Shown: positions 9,607 through 19,145 of the stretch, in pieces
Layout: each line of letters starts with the position of its first letter
Position numbering within the stretch: the stretch's first letter is position 1
Assembly: GCA_021777765.1 (NCBI GenBank)
Contig: JAJYDF010000032.1
Location: 1 to 42,754, forward strand
Direction: 5' to 3'
From: Pseudomonadota bacterium
Lineage (GTDB): Bacteria; Pseudomonadota; Gammaproteobacteria; DASZBR01
Length of the DNA stretch: 42,754 nucleotides
Position numbers and translations under genes: made by a program
Notes under the pieces: model-generated
What the model was told of the DNA's origin: nothing
What the model saw: the letters and a program-made list of their open reading frames with translations, nothing else
The model's database searches: none

Positions 9607-10206
9607 ATGCTAAAATCTTTCCACGCACTTGCAACATTGAAGCTGACACCAGCGAGCAAACATGCTCATCCACCGCATTTACCCGAAGTTATACACCTGA
9701 GTGATTCTGCTCTGCATGTCATGGTGGATTTTAAATATATCGAACCCGTCAGAGTTGCTCCGAATGCATCCATTGATGAAGCCTTAGTAGAATTAAAAGC
9801 GCATAATTTGCCTGTATTATTAGTGGTTGATGAATCCCATTCAGTCGTTGGCATTGTCACTTCAGAAGATATTCTCGGTGAAAAACCCGTTAAATTAATC
9901 CAAGAAGGCCGTTTGCGCCGGTCTGAGATTCCAGTCAGTATGGTGATGACCCCGCAAGAAGAACTGGCTGTGTTTGATATTGAACATCTCCGTCATGCCA
10001 AAGTGGGTAATATCATTGCGACGCTGCATTTACTTAAACAACCTACCATTCTGGTGATTAAATTCGATGAACATCACCATAATAAACAAACTGTCCGCGG
10101 CTTTTTTTCCGCTTCAATGATAAGTAAGCAAATCGGTGAAAACATCACGCACGCAATTTCTGAGGCACAATCGATTGCTGAATTGCAGCATGAGTTGGAT
10201 ACGTAA
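9607..10206 (+). CDS. CBS-pair domain protein
   Basis: Small cytosolic protein of 199 residues with a CBS pair, usually an adenine-nucleotide-sensing module. The first CBS motif is VAPNASIDEALVELKAHNLPVLLVVDESHSVVGIVTSEDILG; the second covers roughly residues 107-180 and is more divergent, with VSMVMTPQEE and a final helix around SMISKQIGENI. The ATG at 9607 is chosen because AAGG lies about 9 nt upstream. A GTG at 9514 would add 31 residues but falls next to the htpG promoter. Similar stand-alone CBS proteins occur in Legionella relatives. The regulated partner is unknown. Confidence 0.75.
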   Translation: MLKSFHALATLKLTPASKHAHPPHLPEVIHLSDSALHVMVDFKYIEPVRVAPNASIDEALVELKAHNLPVLLVVDESHSVVGIVTSEDILGEKPVKLIQEGRLRRSEIPVSMVMTPQEELAVFDIEHLRHAKVGNIIATLHLLKQPTILVIKFDEHHHNKQTVRGFFSASMISKQIGENITHAISEAQSIAELQHELDT

Positions 10207-10597
10207 TTGCTTTAAATCCGTTCAAATTTTTACAAACTCATAAGGTCTATTAACTTCCCAATAGTTTGTTGCCCTCCTTTAATCATTATATTTTTTTAAA
10301 TTAATAAACTTCTTCAAATAAAAATGCTGATAGCGCTTGCTAACTGGCTGCAGGAGAATGCGTCTCCTCAAGATAATTACAAAATTAAAGATTTTACAAT
10401 GAAATCACTCAGTACTTTCCTACTTGAAAAAAAATATCGCCTGGTATAATTTGGCACTTCACAAAAATTATAAGCGCTAGGGATTAAGCTTTTCTTACCC
10501 AGTTAAATACCTACCTATTCATCAAACTAGCCACCATTTAAAAATATTTGCTCTTTCTAATTAATTAAAAAAATTAATGACTAAAAGGAAAAAGGAT
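10207..10597. other. Intergenic region with a promoter for the repeat-hairpin protein
   Basis: No credible gene is seen. The stretch contains a small GGAGA/TCTCC hairpin near 10352-10366 and, nearer the next gene, the promoter at 10424-10450. The predicted leader is over 100 nt. Confidence 0.5.
10424..10450 (+). promoter_or_regulatory. Extended -10 promoter
   Basis: TTGAAA (10424-10429), a short 15-bp spacer and TGGTATAAT (10442-10450) form a plausible sigma-70 promoter. The TGGTATAAT is identical to that of the ankyrin-like gene at 4852-4860. No PmrA half-sites are seen here. Confidence 0.5.
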
Positions 10598-13111
10598 ATG
10601 AGCGTATGGCAATCGATAAAAGATGGAATAAAAAGCGGTGTTAAAAAAGGCACAACGGCAATTCTCGGATTTTTAGGTGCGACCACTGCTGCAGAATTAG
10701 TATTTTATTGTGCATTTAAAGGAGCCATCTTAGGCAGCGGTCTCGGCTCATTATTCCCTATTAGTGGAAATATCGCTGGTTTAGTCATTGGTGGGCTTTT
10801 AGGCGCAGGGCTCGCCGGGGCTTTGTTATTTTTAGCATACAAAGGATTAACTGGCCTTGATAAATCCTTAGGTAAAGACAGTAAAAGTAATTTCGAATTA
10901 AATGAGAACCCCAATGAATCGCTCGAAAAAATTAATAAAATAAAACAGCTGAAATTTGTACCCTTTCGCACCCTACTCAATAATATCACAGCAGATTTTT
11001 ATCAAATTAATCTCATTGCCAATCGCAGCAGCGAAGTTAAAAGACTGGGCGTTGCAGAATTAAATGATAATTTTGAAGAAAAATATGCGCCTTTAATTTC
11101 TCGTACTATGCCTGATCAATTTAGGCCGATTTTACCAGTCCCTACACGAGCTGCACCAAAAAATCGACCTGACCATGTCACCATTAATATTAAAGAAACC
11201 ACCATACCTTCTGAAAACGCTCAACAAAATAATGATAATAACGGCTTTTTCGGTTTTATTAAAAAAGTATATAACGTCATTAGAACACCTTTTACTAAAT
11301 TTAAAACACTATTCAAAATTGCAGGCGGTGCTGCAGCTATAGGCTCCATTGTTTCGTGCGCTTACTATGGTGCAATGATTGGTGGCACAGTGGGACATGC
11401 TATTCCGATTCCGGTAATTGGTCCTATTATTGGTTATATCAGCGGTGGTTTATTAGGTGCAGTCATATCAGGCGTTATGGTATTTTTTGTTGGCAAAAGT
11501 ATTATTAAAATTGATAGTGTTTTAACTGATAAAAAACAACCCGAAAAGCCCACCTTAAAATCACAATTAACAAAAATGAGAAATAGTTTAAATGTAACTC
11601 AACAACATTTCGTGATTTTAAAAGGCAATGCATTACGATTGGTATCCATTTCAAAAAGCTTAATCAATGCCAGCAAATATAATAATCGACCTACAGAAAC
11701 AATTCATAAATTAGATATAACACGATCCACAAAAAATGATGGTGAAGAATTAATCTTCGAAAGAGATAAAACTACGATAAAAACAACACAAAATAATGTG
11801 AAATCTTCATCTAAAAATAAATCATTACCATCAAGCAATGATAATGATCAAGCGAGTGGATTTTTTGCGACGATTAAACGTTTTTATAATTATGTTAAAA
11901 AACCAACCTTATTGTTAGTGGGTGTTCCCGCCTCTGCAGTAACCATTTTATCTTGTGCTTATTACGGTGCATTACTTGGCAGTGCAATTGGCACCACTGT
12001 GCCAGGGCTAGGTAATCTTGCCGGATTAATTATTGGTGGCATTTGTGGCGCAGCGGTTGCAGGTGCTGCAATTTATTTAACAGCAACGGGTTTAATTGAA
12101 TTCAATAAATTCATAACAGGCCAAGATGAACATAGTTTATTAATGAAAGATTTAGAGAATACGTTAAATGAATTGCGCGAGTTCAACAATGAAATACAAC
12201 AATTAAATGGTAATTTAGAAACTAATAAACGGTTACATTGTGGTTTACCTGAAATACCTGTACAAGATAATGATCAACATAGTTTTGAAGTAAGCAAGAA
12301 TGAGTCAATACCATCGAATAAACAATTACATCAAAGTGATAAGCAACCATTAATAGAAAGTCAAATTAATGATGATCATTCCGCAGAACAGAAAGGATTT
12401 TTTAGTACCATCAAAGATAATTTTGTTGCATTTATTGGTAAAATTTCCACACCGGTGCTGGCATTTTTCGGTGGTACCGCAGGATTAATTACTGTTGGTA
12501 CTTGTGCCTATTATGGCGCCATGATTGGTGGATCAGTAGGGACTGTATTTCCTGGCCCAGGAAATATTATTGGTATGGTTGCTGGTGGCATATTAGGTGC
12601 GATGATTGGTTTTTGTTTTGTAACATTAACTGCAAAAATGGGAATTGCTGTACACGAAAAAATGACACACAACAAAGCAGATGCCGTCAATAATAAATTA
12701 AATGAAATTAATCAAGAATATTTGAAATTTAATCAAAATGTAGAAACACTACAACATAATTTACGTGAAATGAATGATATTTGGGGAGACACTTTTAATG
12801 CAAGAAATAAAGAAGAATATCAAGATCGTTTAGGAGAAAGTCAGAAACTGGGATCAAATAATTATGAACGCAAATATGGTGATTCTAAACAAAAAGCACA
12901 GGCTAAAGAAAAACAGTCAGTATCATTTCCAAAAAGCACCCCAAGTGCAGATCAACAATTAACATCCACTATTCCCTCAGCATCTTATACATCAAGCTCA
13001 ACATTATTAAGACCACCAAGACCGATGCCACCCAAACCAAAAGGCCCACCTCCACAGCCACCCACCAACGATGGAAATAACACTCATCAACGTAGAAATT
13101 CATTTGAATAA
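10598..13111 (+). CDS. Four-module glycine-zipper hairpin protein with proline-rich tail (effector candidate)
   Basis: No family is recognised. The 837-residue protein repeats one module four times. Each has an amphipathic segment (GFFGFIKKVYN, GFFATIKRFYN, GFFSTIKDNFV; SVWQSIKDGIK in module 1), then a hydrophobic Gly-rich hairpin, then a polar helical linker. The hairpins start near residues 37, 254, 453 and 636. The last three begin CAYYGA, and all run through a Pro/Gly turn to a GG-x-x-G stretch. The C-terminus is Ser/Thr-rich, then proline-rich (PPRPMPPKPKGPPPQPP, about 806-822), like ligands of SH3 or EVH1 domains. The ATG at 10598 is preferred over 10577 because AAGGA precedes it by about 8 nt. 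There is no signal peptide. It ends 17 bp from the convergent efflux operon. A host-membrane-inserting secreted effector is inferred, not shown. Confidence 0.7.
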   Translation: MSVWQSIKDGIKSGVKKGTTAILGFLGATTAAELVFYCAFKGAILGSGLGSLFPISGNIAGLVIGGLLGAGLAGALLFLAYKGLTGLDKSLGKDSKSNFELNENPNESLEKINKIKQLKFVPFRTLLNNITADFYQINLIANRSSEVKRLGVAELNDNFEEKYAPLISRTMPDQFRPILPVPTRAAPKNRPDHVTINIKETTIPSENAQQNNDNNGFFGFIKKVYNVIRTPFTKFKTLFKIAGGAAAIGSIVSCAYYGAMIGGTVGHAIPIPVIGPIIGYISGGLLGAVISGVMVFFVGKSIIKIDSVLTDKKQPEKPTLKSQLTKMRNSLNVTQQHFVILKGNALRLVSISKSLINASKYNNRPTETIHKLDITRSTKNDGEELIFERDKTTIKTTQNNVKSSSKNKSLPSSNDNDQASGFFATIKRFYNYVKKPTLLLVGVPASAVTILSCAYYGALLGSAIGTTVPGLGNLAGLIIGGICGAAVAGAAIYLTATGLIEFNKFITGQDEHSLLMKDLENTLNELREFNNEIQQLNGNLETNKRLHCGLPEIPVQDNDQHSFEVSKNESIPSNKQLHQSDKQPLIESQINDDHSAEQKGFFSTIKDNFVAFIGKISTPVLAFFGGTAGLITVGTCAYYGAMIGGSVGTVFPGPGNIIGMVAGGILGAMIGFCFVTLTAKMGIAVHEKMTHNKADAVNNKLNEINQEYLKFNQNVETLQHNLREMNDIWGDTFNARNKEEYQDRLGESQKLGSNNYERKYGDSKQKAQAKEKQSVSFPKSTPSADQQLTSTIPSASYTSSSTLLRPPRPMPPKPKGPPPQPPTNDGNNTHQRRNSFE

Positions 13112-13128
13112 TATAACTGCTTAAACAA

Positions 13129-16100
13129 TTATTGCTTGTATTGATATTTCCACCAACTGTAATAAATAAGCGGAATAATAAATAACGTAAGGATTGTTGA
13201 TGTGAATGCACCAAATATCAGCGAGATTGCCAAACCACCAAAAACTGGATCAGATATCATAATCGACGATCCGAAAATAATTGCAAAAGCAGTCAATAAA
13301 ATAGGTGATATTCGTACTTTTCCCGCTTCCATAACGGCATTCTCTAATGAATAACCCATGCGACGGTGTTCAAGTATAAAATCAATAAGTAATAATGAAT
13401 TTCTTACAACAATTCCTGCAAGAGCAATAACACCTATCATAGAGGTTGCGGTAAATGGTTGTCCGACCAACCAATGCCCCGGAAACACACCTATTAATGT
13501 TAATGGAATAGCTCCCATAATAATTAATGGCATTATAAATGATCGGTAGAATCCAACTAATACAAAATATATCAAAATAATTGCCACAATAAACGCTGCA
13601 CCTAAATCGCGAAATACATCTAGTGTTAAACGCATTTCACCTTGCCAAAAAAGTGAATAATGAGATAGGTCGTTAGGTTGTGACTCTTTAAATCCAAGAT
13701 TATTGACAGTTAAATTATTTTGATTATCGATAGGCAAATTATTTAAATCATGTGTTAGTGCAGTAACAGCAAATACCGGACTGGATCGCATCATCTCACC
13801 TGTAACATAGACAACAGTATGTTGATCACGTGTAAAAAAGGGTTTATCTGCCATTGATTTATAAATATGTGCAATGGTTGATAAAACAACAGATTGGTTT
13901 TGCTGATTGAGTAAATAAAGATTATTAATATCTGCTATATTTGTCCGAGATATAGCAGGTAATTTTAAAATAATTTTTTCTGGTTCTCTCACGCCAGGTA
14001 CATGTGCGCTACCTATATTAATTCCAGCGAAATATGTTTGAACTTCATTCGCAAGAGATGCCGGTGAAATACCAATCATGCTTGCCACATTACGATCAAC
14101 AATTATTTTATATTCAGGAATATTTTGTGTAACAGAGTTATCACTATTGATCATACCGTAAATCTGTGGGTAGAAATTAGCTATTATATTTCGCGCAAGG
14201 TTTTGTAATAATGCATAATTAGGCCCATATAACACCCCCATAATTTGCGATTGCACAGGTGGACCAGGTGGCGTTTCAAAGATTTTAATTTTGGCCTCAG
14301 GAAAATCATTGCGCACTGGAGAAAGCAAATCATAAAATTGTTGGGCTATCGCATGAGAACCAATTTTACGTTGATGTTTATCAACCAAATTAACTCTTAT
14401 TTGCGCGAAATTACTTCCTTGACGAAGCATGTCACCTCGCACTATTGCTGCAAAATCTTCCGGCGCAGGCTCTCCCAAAAATATCTGATAATTTTCAACA
14501 AATGGATCGATTGATAATTTATTTGCAATTTCTTGGGTTACCTGAGCAGTATTTTCCAAAAGACTACCAGTAGGCATATCAACTTCTACAAGAAATGTAT
14601 TTACATTATCATCCGGTAACATTTTTAATTCGACACCAAACCATGATAATGATTGATTGACACCACCTGGACGAATAAATTGTATGAGTGGCAACATTAA
14701 TGCAATAATCAATAATCCTATTACTGATAAATAAAATATTCTCCGTTTATTTTGTGATTGAATGAGAGGATTTAATGCACGACTATAAATAGTTTCTAAT
14801 ATTCTTTTTTGATGTGATTGTGATTTCGCTGATGAGGTCATTAATTGTGTAGCGGTAATTGTCCGTGATTTATTTTTAAGCCAGCGATAACTGATATAGG
14901 GTACAACAGTATAAGCAATAAATAATGAGGTAATCATTGCCAATGGAGCATTAAAAGGGATAGGCCTCATAAATGGCCCCATCATTCCCGTCACAAATGC
15001 CATAGGTAAAATCGCCAAAATGACTGTTATTGTTGCAACAATAGTTGGTTTACCTATTTCATTCACAGCATTTACAATCAATCGCGTAAAATTATATTGT
15101 GGTTTATGCAACATGTGTCGATGGATATTTTCTATAACAACAATACTGTCATCGACTAGTAAACCTAAAGATAATATTAATGCAAACAAGGTTATACGAT
15201 TAATTGTTTGTCCAGCAATCCAGCCTATGCCAAGCACTATGCTTAAAATAAGAGGTATGGAAATGATAACGATTGAAGCCTCACGCCACCCTAAAAATAT
15301 TAATAACAAAATAACAACAGCGATAATTGAAATAATAAGATGTTTTATTAAAGTGTTAACAGCATCATTAGCATCATTACCATAATTTCTTGTTATTGTT
15401 AAATTCACTCCATCTGGTAACGCATTATGTTCAATAGCTTTAATTCGATCTAATAATTCGTTAGCAACCTCAATTCCATTGCTTCCTTTTTGACGAGCCA
15501 AGGCAATAGTAACAGCTTGTTGTAATGAGCCAATATTTTGTTTGAAGGACGCTCCGCCTAAACCAAAAAAAGATTTAATGTCTGGATTTTCTGATGTGGT
15601 TTCTATTTGTGCAACATCTCTTAAAAAGATAGGTTGATTATTTTTTTTAACAATAATTATATTTCCCACATCATTAACATCAGTGATATTTGCTATTACT
15701 CTTACAGGAGACTCTCGATTATCTAAAATCAGTTTTCCACTATCTAATGTCACGTTATTGGCAATAAGTGCACGCTTGATGTCCTGTATAGAAATTTGAT
15801 AAGCAGATAATTTATTCGCATCTAACCAGATATAAATCGCTGTTGGTGATGTCCCTGCTATCCAAGTTTTTCCTACTTTTGGTACATTACGTAATTGTTC
15901 TAATAACCTGGATGCAATATCTCGTAAAATAATACTATTATATTTATCAGAACTCAGTGTAATCGTGAGAAAAGGAACATCATAAAGACTGACGGATTGA
16001 ATTAATGGTAATGCAGTTCCTGGTGGTATTTTATCCAGATTACTATTAATTTGATCATAAACTTTAACCAAGCTTTTTTCTTCATCTTCATTGACTTTAA

Positions 16101-16422
16101 ATTGTACAGTGACAACAGCCTTATCTGCTAATGCCATTCCAAATGTATGATCTACACCAGGTATTGCTGCCATCAATGCTTCTAATGGCCGGACAATTTG
16201 ATTTAATATTTCTGCTGCATTACTGCCTGAACGCTCCACAGATACATTCACAGTAGGTACTACAATTTCAGGATTATAAGTTCGAGGAGTAAATAATAAT
16301 GCTGATAAACCCAATAATAATGAAATAATTATTATCAATAACGTTACTTTTGAATGAATAAATATAGAAGCAAATTTTCCAGACGCACCGTATCGCCTGT
16401 TAAATTTATGTTTATTATTCAT
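13129..16422 (-). CDS. RND-superfamily efflux pump, inner-membrane permease
   Basis: Proton-driven inner-membrane transporter of a tripartite efflux system, 1097 residues. It shows the RND layout: one N-terminal helix (about 26-45), a large periplasmic domain, a helix bundle, a second periplasmic domain and a final helix bundle. The proton-relay pair is present in helix 4 (LSLGLLVDDSIVVIEN, D424/D425). The segment GMMGPFMRPIPFNAPLAM near helix 6 is typical of an AcrB-like branch of about 1,050-1,100 residues. Its start overlaps the adaptor gene by 4 bp, so the two are translationally coupled. The substrate (drug, metal or lipid) cannot be assigned; the MGPFMRPIPF-type loop argues against CzcA-type metal pumps only weakly. 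Confidence 0.9.
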   Translation of the reverse strand: MNNKHKFNRRYGASGKFASIFIHSKVTLLIIIISLLLGLSALLFTPRTYNPEIVVPTVNVSVERSGSNAAEILNQIVRPLEALMAAIPGVDHTFGMALADKAVVTVQFKVNEDEEKSLVKVYDQINSNLDKIPPGTALPLIQSVSLYDVPFLTITLSSDKYNSIILRDIASRLLEQLRNVPKVGKTWIAGTSPTAIYIWLDANKLSAYQISIQDIKRALIANNVTLDSGKLILDNRESPVRVIANITDVNDVGNIIIVKKNNQPIFLRDVAQIETTSENPDIKSFFGLGGASFKQNIGSLQQAVTIALARQKGSNGIEVANELLDRIKAIEHNALPDGVNLTITRNYGNDANDAVNTLIKHLIISIIAVVILLLIFLGWREASIVIISIPLILSIVLGIGWIAGQTINRITLFALILSLGLLVDDSIVVIENIHRHMLHKPQYNFTRLIVNAVNEIGKPTIVATITVILAILPMAFVTGMMGPFMRPIPFNAPLAMITSLFIAYTVVPYISYRWLKNKSRTITATQLMTSSAKSQSHQKRILETIYSRALNPLIQSQNKRRIFYLSVIGLLIIALMLPLIQFIRPGGVNQSLSWFGVELKMLPDDNVNTFLVEVDMPTGSLLENTAQVTQEIANKLSIDPFVENYQIFLGEPAPEDFAAIVRGDMLRQGSNFAQIRVNLVDKHQRKIGSHAIAQQFYDLLSPVRNDFPEAKIKIFETPPGPPVQSQIMGVLYGPNYALLQNLARNIIANFYPQIYGMINSDNSVTQNIPEYKIIVDRNVASMIGISPASLANEVQTYFAGINIGSAHVPGVREPEKIILKLPAISRTNIADINNLYLLNQQNQSVVLSTIAHIYKSMADKPFFTRDQHTVVYVTGEMMRSSPVFAVTALTHDLNNLPIDNQNNLTVNNLGFKESQPNDLSHYSLFWQGEMRLTLDVFRDLGAAFIVAIILIYFVLVGFYRSFIMPLIIMGAIPLTLIGVFPGHWLVGQPFTATSMIGVIALAGIVVRNSLLLIDFILEHRRMGYSLENAVMEAGKVRISPILLTAFAIIFGSSIMISDPVFGGLAISLIFGAFTSTILTLFIIPLIYYSWWKYQYKQ

Positions 16423-17483
16423 GATATAAAACCTGGCTTAATATCAGTACCATTACCAATATCTGGGCCTGGCTGATTTAAAATACGATTACCTGCAGAA
16501 ATGCCAGCAAGAATTTCAGTGTATCCATTGTTAGATTGGCCAATACGTACTAACTGAAAATGGGCGATATTTTGAGTGTCAATTGAAAACACGCCCTCCA
16601 AACCGGCTCGTGTAACAATTGCAGAATTTGGCACAGCAATTGCCCAATAATTATTCATGACGAGATTTACGTTAGCATAGCTTCCACTACTCACAGTCGC
16701 ATTATCTGGTAAACTAAATTTGATTTGATGTGTATGTGTAACAGGATCTGCCGCTGATACTTTTTCAATTAATTGCGCTTGCCAACGACTACCATCGATT
16801 ATTATCGTAGTATTTTCGCCAATTTTTAATTTTGAATATATTTCATCGCTTACCTCACATTGTACTTGTGCATTTCCTCCTATTAATTGAAGCAAACTAC
16901 TCCCTGCAGAAACAAAATCCCCTTCGTTAACATTTTTTTCCGAAACAGTGCCATCAAAAGGCGCACGAATTTCAGTATATGAAAGATTAGAATTCGCCGT
17001 ATTTAAAGCGATTTCCGTCGATGAGAGGTTTGCTCTTGCAATATTATAACGGTTTTGAATTTCTTCAAATTCTTTAGGCGCTACAGCCTTTTCCAATAGA
17101 AGAACATGATATCTATTTAAATCACGTTGCGCTTGTTGGTAATTTGTAGTTGCTGCAATATATTCTGAATTAGCCTGCGCTACTGTTGCTTTATTTTCTG
17201 AATTATCCATTTCGAGTAATAGCATATCTTTATTAACATGTTGACCCGCTACTACATAGATATGCTTGATCCATCCACCGACTTTGGCAGCAAGATCAGC
17301 TTTGTTGCTTGTAATGACAACACCTGGAATAGAATTAATATTAGGAAATAATTTTGCTTGAACAGTTATAATAGAACTGTCATGAGAATTTAATTGCATT
17401 TGCTGATTGCTATTTTTATGGGAACAAGATGTTAAAATAGTTATGATAGAAATTAAAAAAATAAATCTGAAAAATAACTTCAT
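16419..17483 (-). CDS. Membrane-fusion (adaptor) lipoprotein of RND efflux system
   Basis: Periplasmic adaptor linking the RND pump to the outer-membrane channel; 354 residues. The N-terminus is a lipoprotein signal with lipobox LTSC (C20), so it is probably anchored to the inner membrane. A barrel-sandwich half (ADLAAKVGGWIKHIYVVAGQHV, residues 65-86) is followed by a coiled-coil hairpin (about 95-160). The second half (YTEIRAPFDGTVSEKNVNEGDFV) and a beta-barrel follow. The gene overlaps both neighbours by 4 bp, fixing it as the middle gene of the OMP-adaptor-pump operon. Confidence 0.9.
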   Translation of the reverse strand: MKLFFRFIFLISIITILTSCSHKNSNQQMQLNSHDSSIITVQAKLFPNINSIPGVVITSNKADLAAKVGGWIKHIYVVAGQHVNKDMLLLEMDNSENKATVAQANSEYIAATTNYQQAQRDLNRYHVLLLEKAVAPKEFEEIQNRYNIARANLSSTEIALNTANSNLSYTEIRAPFDGTVSEKNVNEGDFVSAGSSLLQLIGGNAQVQCEVSDEIYSKLKIGENTTIIIDGSRWQAQLIEKVSAADPVTHTHQIKFSLPDNATVSSGSYANVNLVMNNYWAIAVPNSAIVTRAGLEGVFSIDTQNIAHFQLVRIGQSNNGYTEILAGISAGNRILNQPGPDIGNGTDIKPGFIS

Positions 17484-18985
17484 ACCAAATCGTCCTTATT
17501 TTGATATGGTGATATAGAAGAATTCCCTTCATTAACATAATGACATATTGCTGGAGATAATTGATTTATGAGCATATATAATTTTGCTCTTGCCATTAAT
17601 ACATTGTAATGCGCAGAAACTCTTTCAGCGCGAACATTATCTAATTGCGCTTGTCCTTGCAAAAGTTGTGTAATGGGTATTATGCCTTGCTGATAACGTA
17701 ATACTAATAATCTCATAGCCTCTTCAGCCTGAATTGAATTAGTGTCGTTATACCTTGCCTGAATTTCTGCTGTTTGTGCTAAACGATATGCTTCATCAAC
17801 TGCTAAACGAATATTATTTTCTGTATCATCTAAATTGGCTGCGCTCTGTGAGAATTCTGCTGCAGCCTGTTTATATTCTCCATATTGCATTCCAGAACTA
17901 AATAATGGCCAGTTCATTTCTAACATTGCTGTATTTGATGGTGCAGATAATGTAGGTGTATCAGCATACCAGTCATGCTCCAATACTAAATTAATTTTAG
18001 GCAAATTCTGTGCGCGAGCAGCATTCATATCTTCACGTGAAGCATCTTTATTGGCCCTATATGCAAGAATTTGTGGATTGTGAATGAGAGCAAGTTTTTC
18101 AAGATCATTGATTGATTGCGATGGTAAATAAATATTTACATTTGCGCCTGGAATAAATTCACTATCAGGTTTACCTAATAATACTCGGAAGGTATCAAGT
18201 TGATTTTCATTTTGTGCAATCACATCAGCTAATGTAGCTTCCGCGGCACGTTGATTTGTTTGAGCAAGCAATACATCACTTTGTATCACGACACCTTGTT
18301 TATAAAGTGAACGAGCTATATTTAAAAAAGTTGTCGCTGCAATTAGTGATTGATTGGCAGCCACTTCAAGTTGAGCAGTCGCATGAAAACCTTCATAAGA
18401 TTCTAGTAACTGATAAATCAAATTCTCCTGCGCAATGATATTTCCTTGTTGTGCTGATTCGAGCAGTGAATTAGCTTTATTAATTAAATCAATATTCCTA
18501 CCTCCTGCATATAACGGAATATTTAACATCAAACCGGTGTCATAATTACTGGCATAACCTGGCTCGTTTAATTCTGTAGGCGCAGTATTTAACGATCCTG
18601 CACCCGAAAATTGAGCAAAACCAAAATTATTAAATGTTACCTGTCGTTGTTCCAAGTGATAACTAAAAACATTTAATGGATTATTACTTCGCGCTGCATT
18701 TTCATCTAAATCTAATTTTGGTAACGCATTGCCACGTGCTTTTATTGTGTTAGCTCGTGCTGCATCAACACTGGCACTACTCGACATTAATTTAGGACTA
18801 AAAGAATAGGCTAGTTGGACAGCTTGGGTAAAATTGATTGTATTAGGATCATCAGCAAATACTTGACACGAGAAAGATAATAATAAAATTGCCAATAGTA
18901 TTAAGAGATTTATCAAATTGAGCAAATTAAACGAGCCATGAAAAAGTCCATTTTTCCTTTCAGATTGTACTAGAGTATATTTCAA
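17480..18985 (-). CDS. TolC-family outer-membrane efflux protein
   Basis: Outer-membrane channel of the tripartite system, 501 residues including a signal peptide (hydrophobic 21-40, likely cleavage after VFA at 44). The two-fold repeated helical architecture shows in INFTQAVQLAYSFSPKLMSSSASVDAARANTIKARGN-type and later NPQILAYRANKDASREDMNAARAQNLPKINL-type segments (each split here by helix breaks). The last repeat ends with VLRYQQGIIPITQLLQGQAQLD. The start is TTG, with a GAGAG-type site upstream; no ATG fits in this frame. It is the first gene of the operon. No regulator gene is adjacent. Confidence 0.88.
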   Translation of the reverse strand: MKYTLVQSERKNGLFHGSFNLLNLINLLILLAILLLSFSCQVFADDPNTINFTQAVQLAYSFSPKLMSSSASVDAARANTIKARGNALPKLDLDENAARSNNPLNVFSYHLEQRQVTFNNFGFAQFSGAGSLNTAPTELNEPGYASNYDTGLMLNIPLYAGGRNIDLINKANSLLESAQQGNIIAQENLIYQLLESYEGFHATAQLEVAANQSLIAATTFLNIARSLYKQGVVIQSDVLLAQTNQRAAEATLADVIAQNENQLDTFRVLLGKPDSEFIPGANVNIYLPSQSINDLEKLALIHNPQILAYRANKDASREDMNAARAQNLPKINLVLEHDWYADTPTLSAPSNTAMLEMNWPLFSSGMQYGEYKQAAAEFSQSAANLDDTENNIRLAVDEAYRLAQTAEIQARYNDTNSIQAEEAMRLLVLRYQQGIIPITQLLQGQAQLDNVRAERVSAHYNVLMARAKLYMLINQLSPAICHYVNEGNSSISPYQNKDDLV

Positions 18986-19007
18986 GATCCATCTCTCAGT
19001 ATATCTA

Positions 19008-19039
19008 TGTTATGAAAACTTCTATGTTAAAACATAACA
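19008..19039. promoter_or_regulatory. Inverted repeat upstream of the efflux operon (possible operator)
   Basis: TGTTATG (19008-19014) and CATAACA (19033-19039) are inverted copies about 23-50 bp upstream of the efflux operon start. The placement fits a repressor operator, but no regulator gene is linked. Confidence 0.3.
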
Positions 19040-19064
19040 CCATTTAAAATGATTAGCTATCTGG

Positions 19065-19096
19065 CCTGAATAATTCAATATTACGAATTATTCAGG
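19065..19096. terminator. 12-bp perfect stem-loop downstream of lpd
   Basis: CCTGAATAATTC (19065-19076) and GAATTATTCAGG (19085-19096) form a perfect stem with an 8-nt loop, 50 bp beyond the lpd stop. No uridine tract follows on the lpd strand, so it may be a weak or factor-assisted terminator, or an operator for the efflux operon. Confidence 0.4.
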
Positions 19097-19145
19097 GGCG
19101 ACTATTTAAAAAAGCAATTTACTGTATTCAAAAATAGTATAATTT

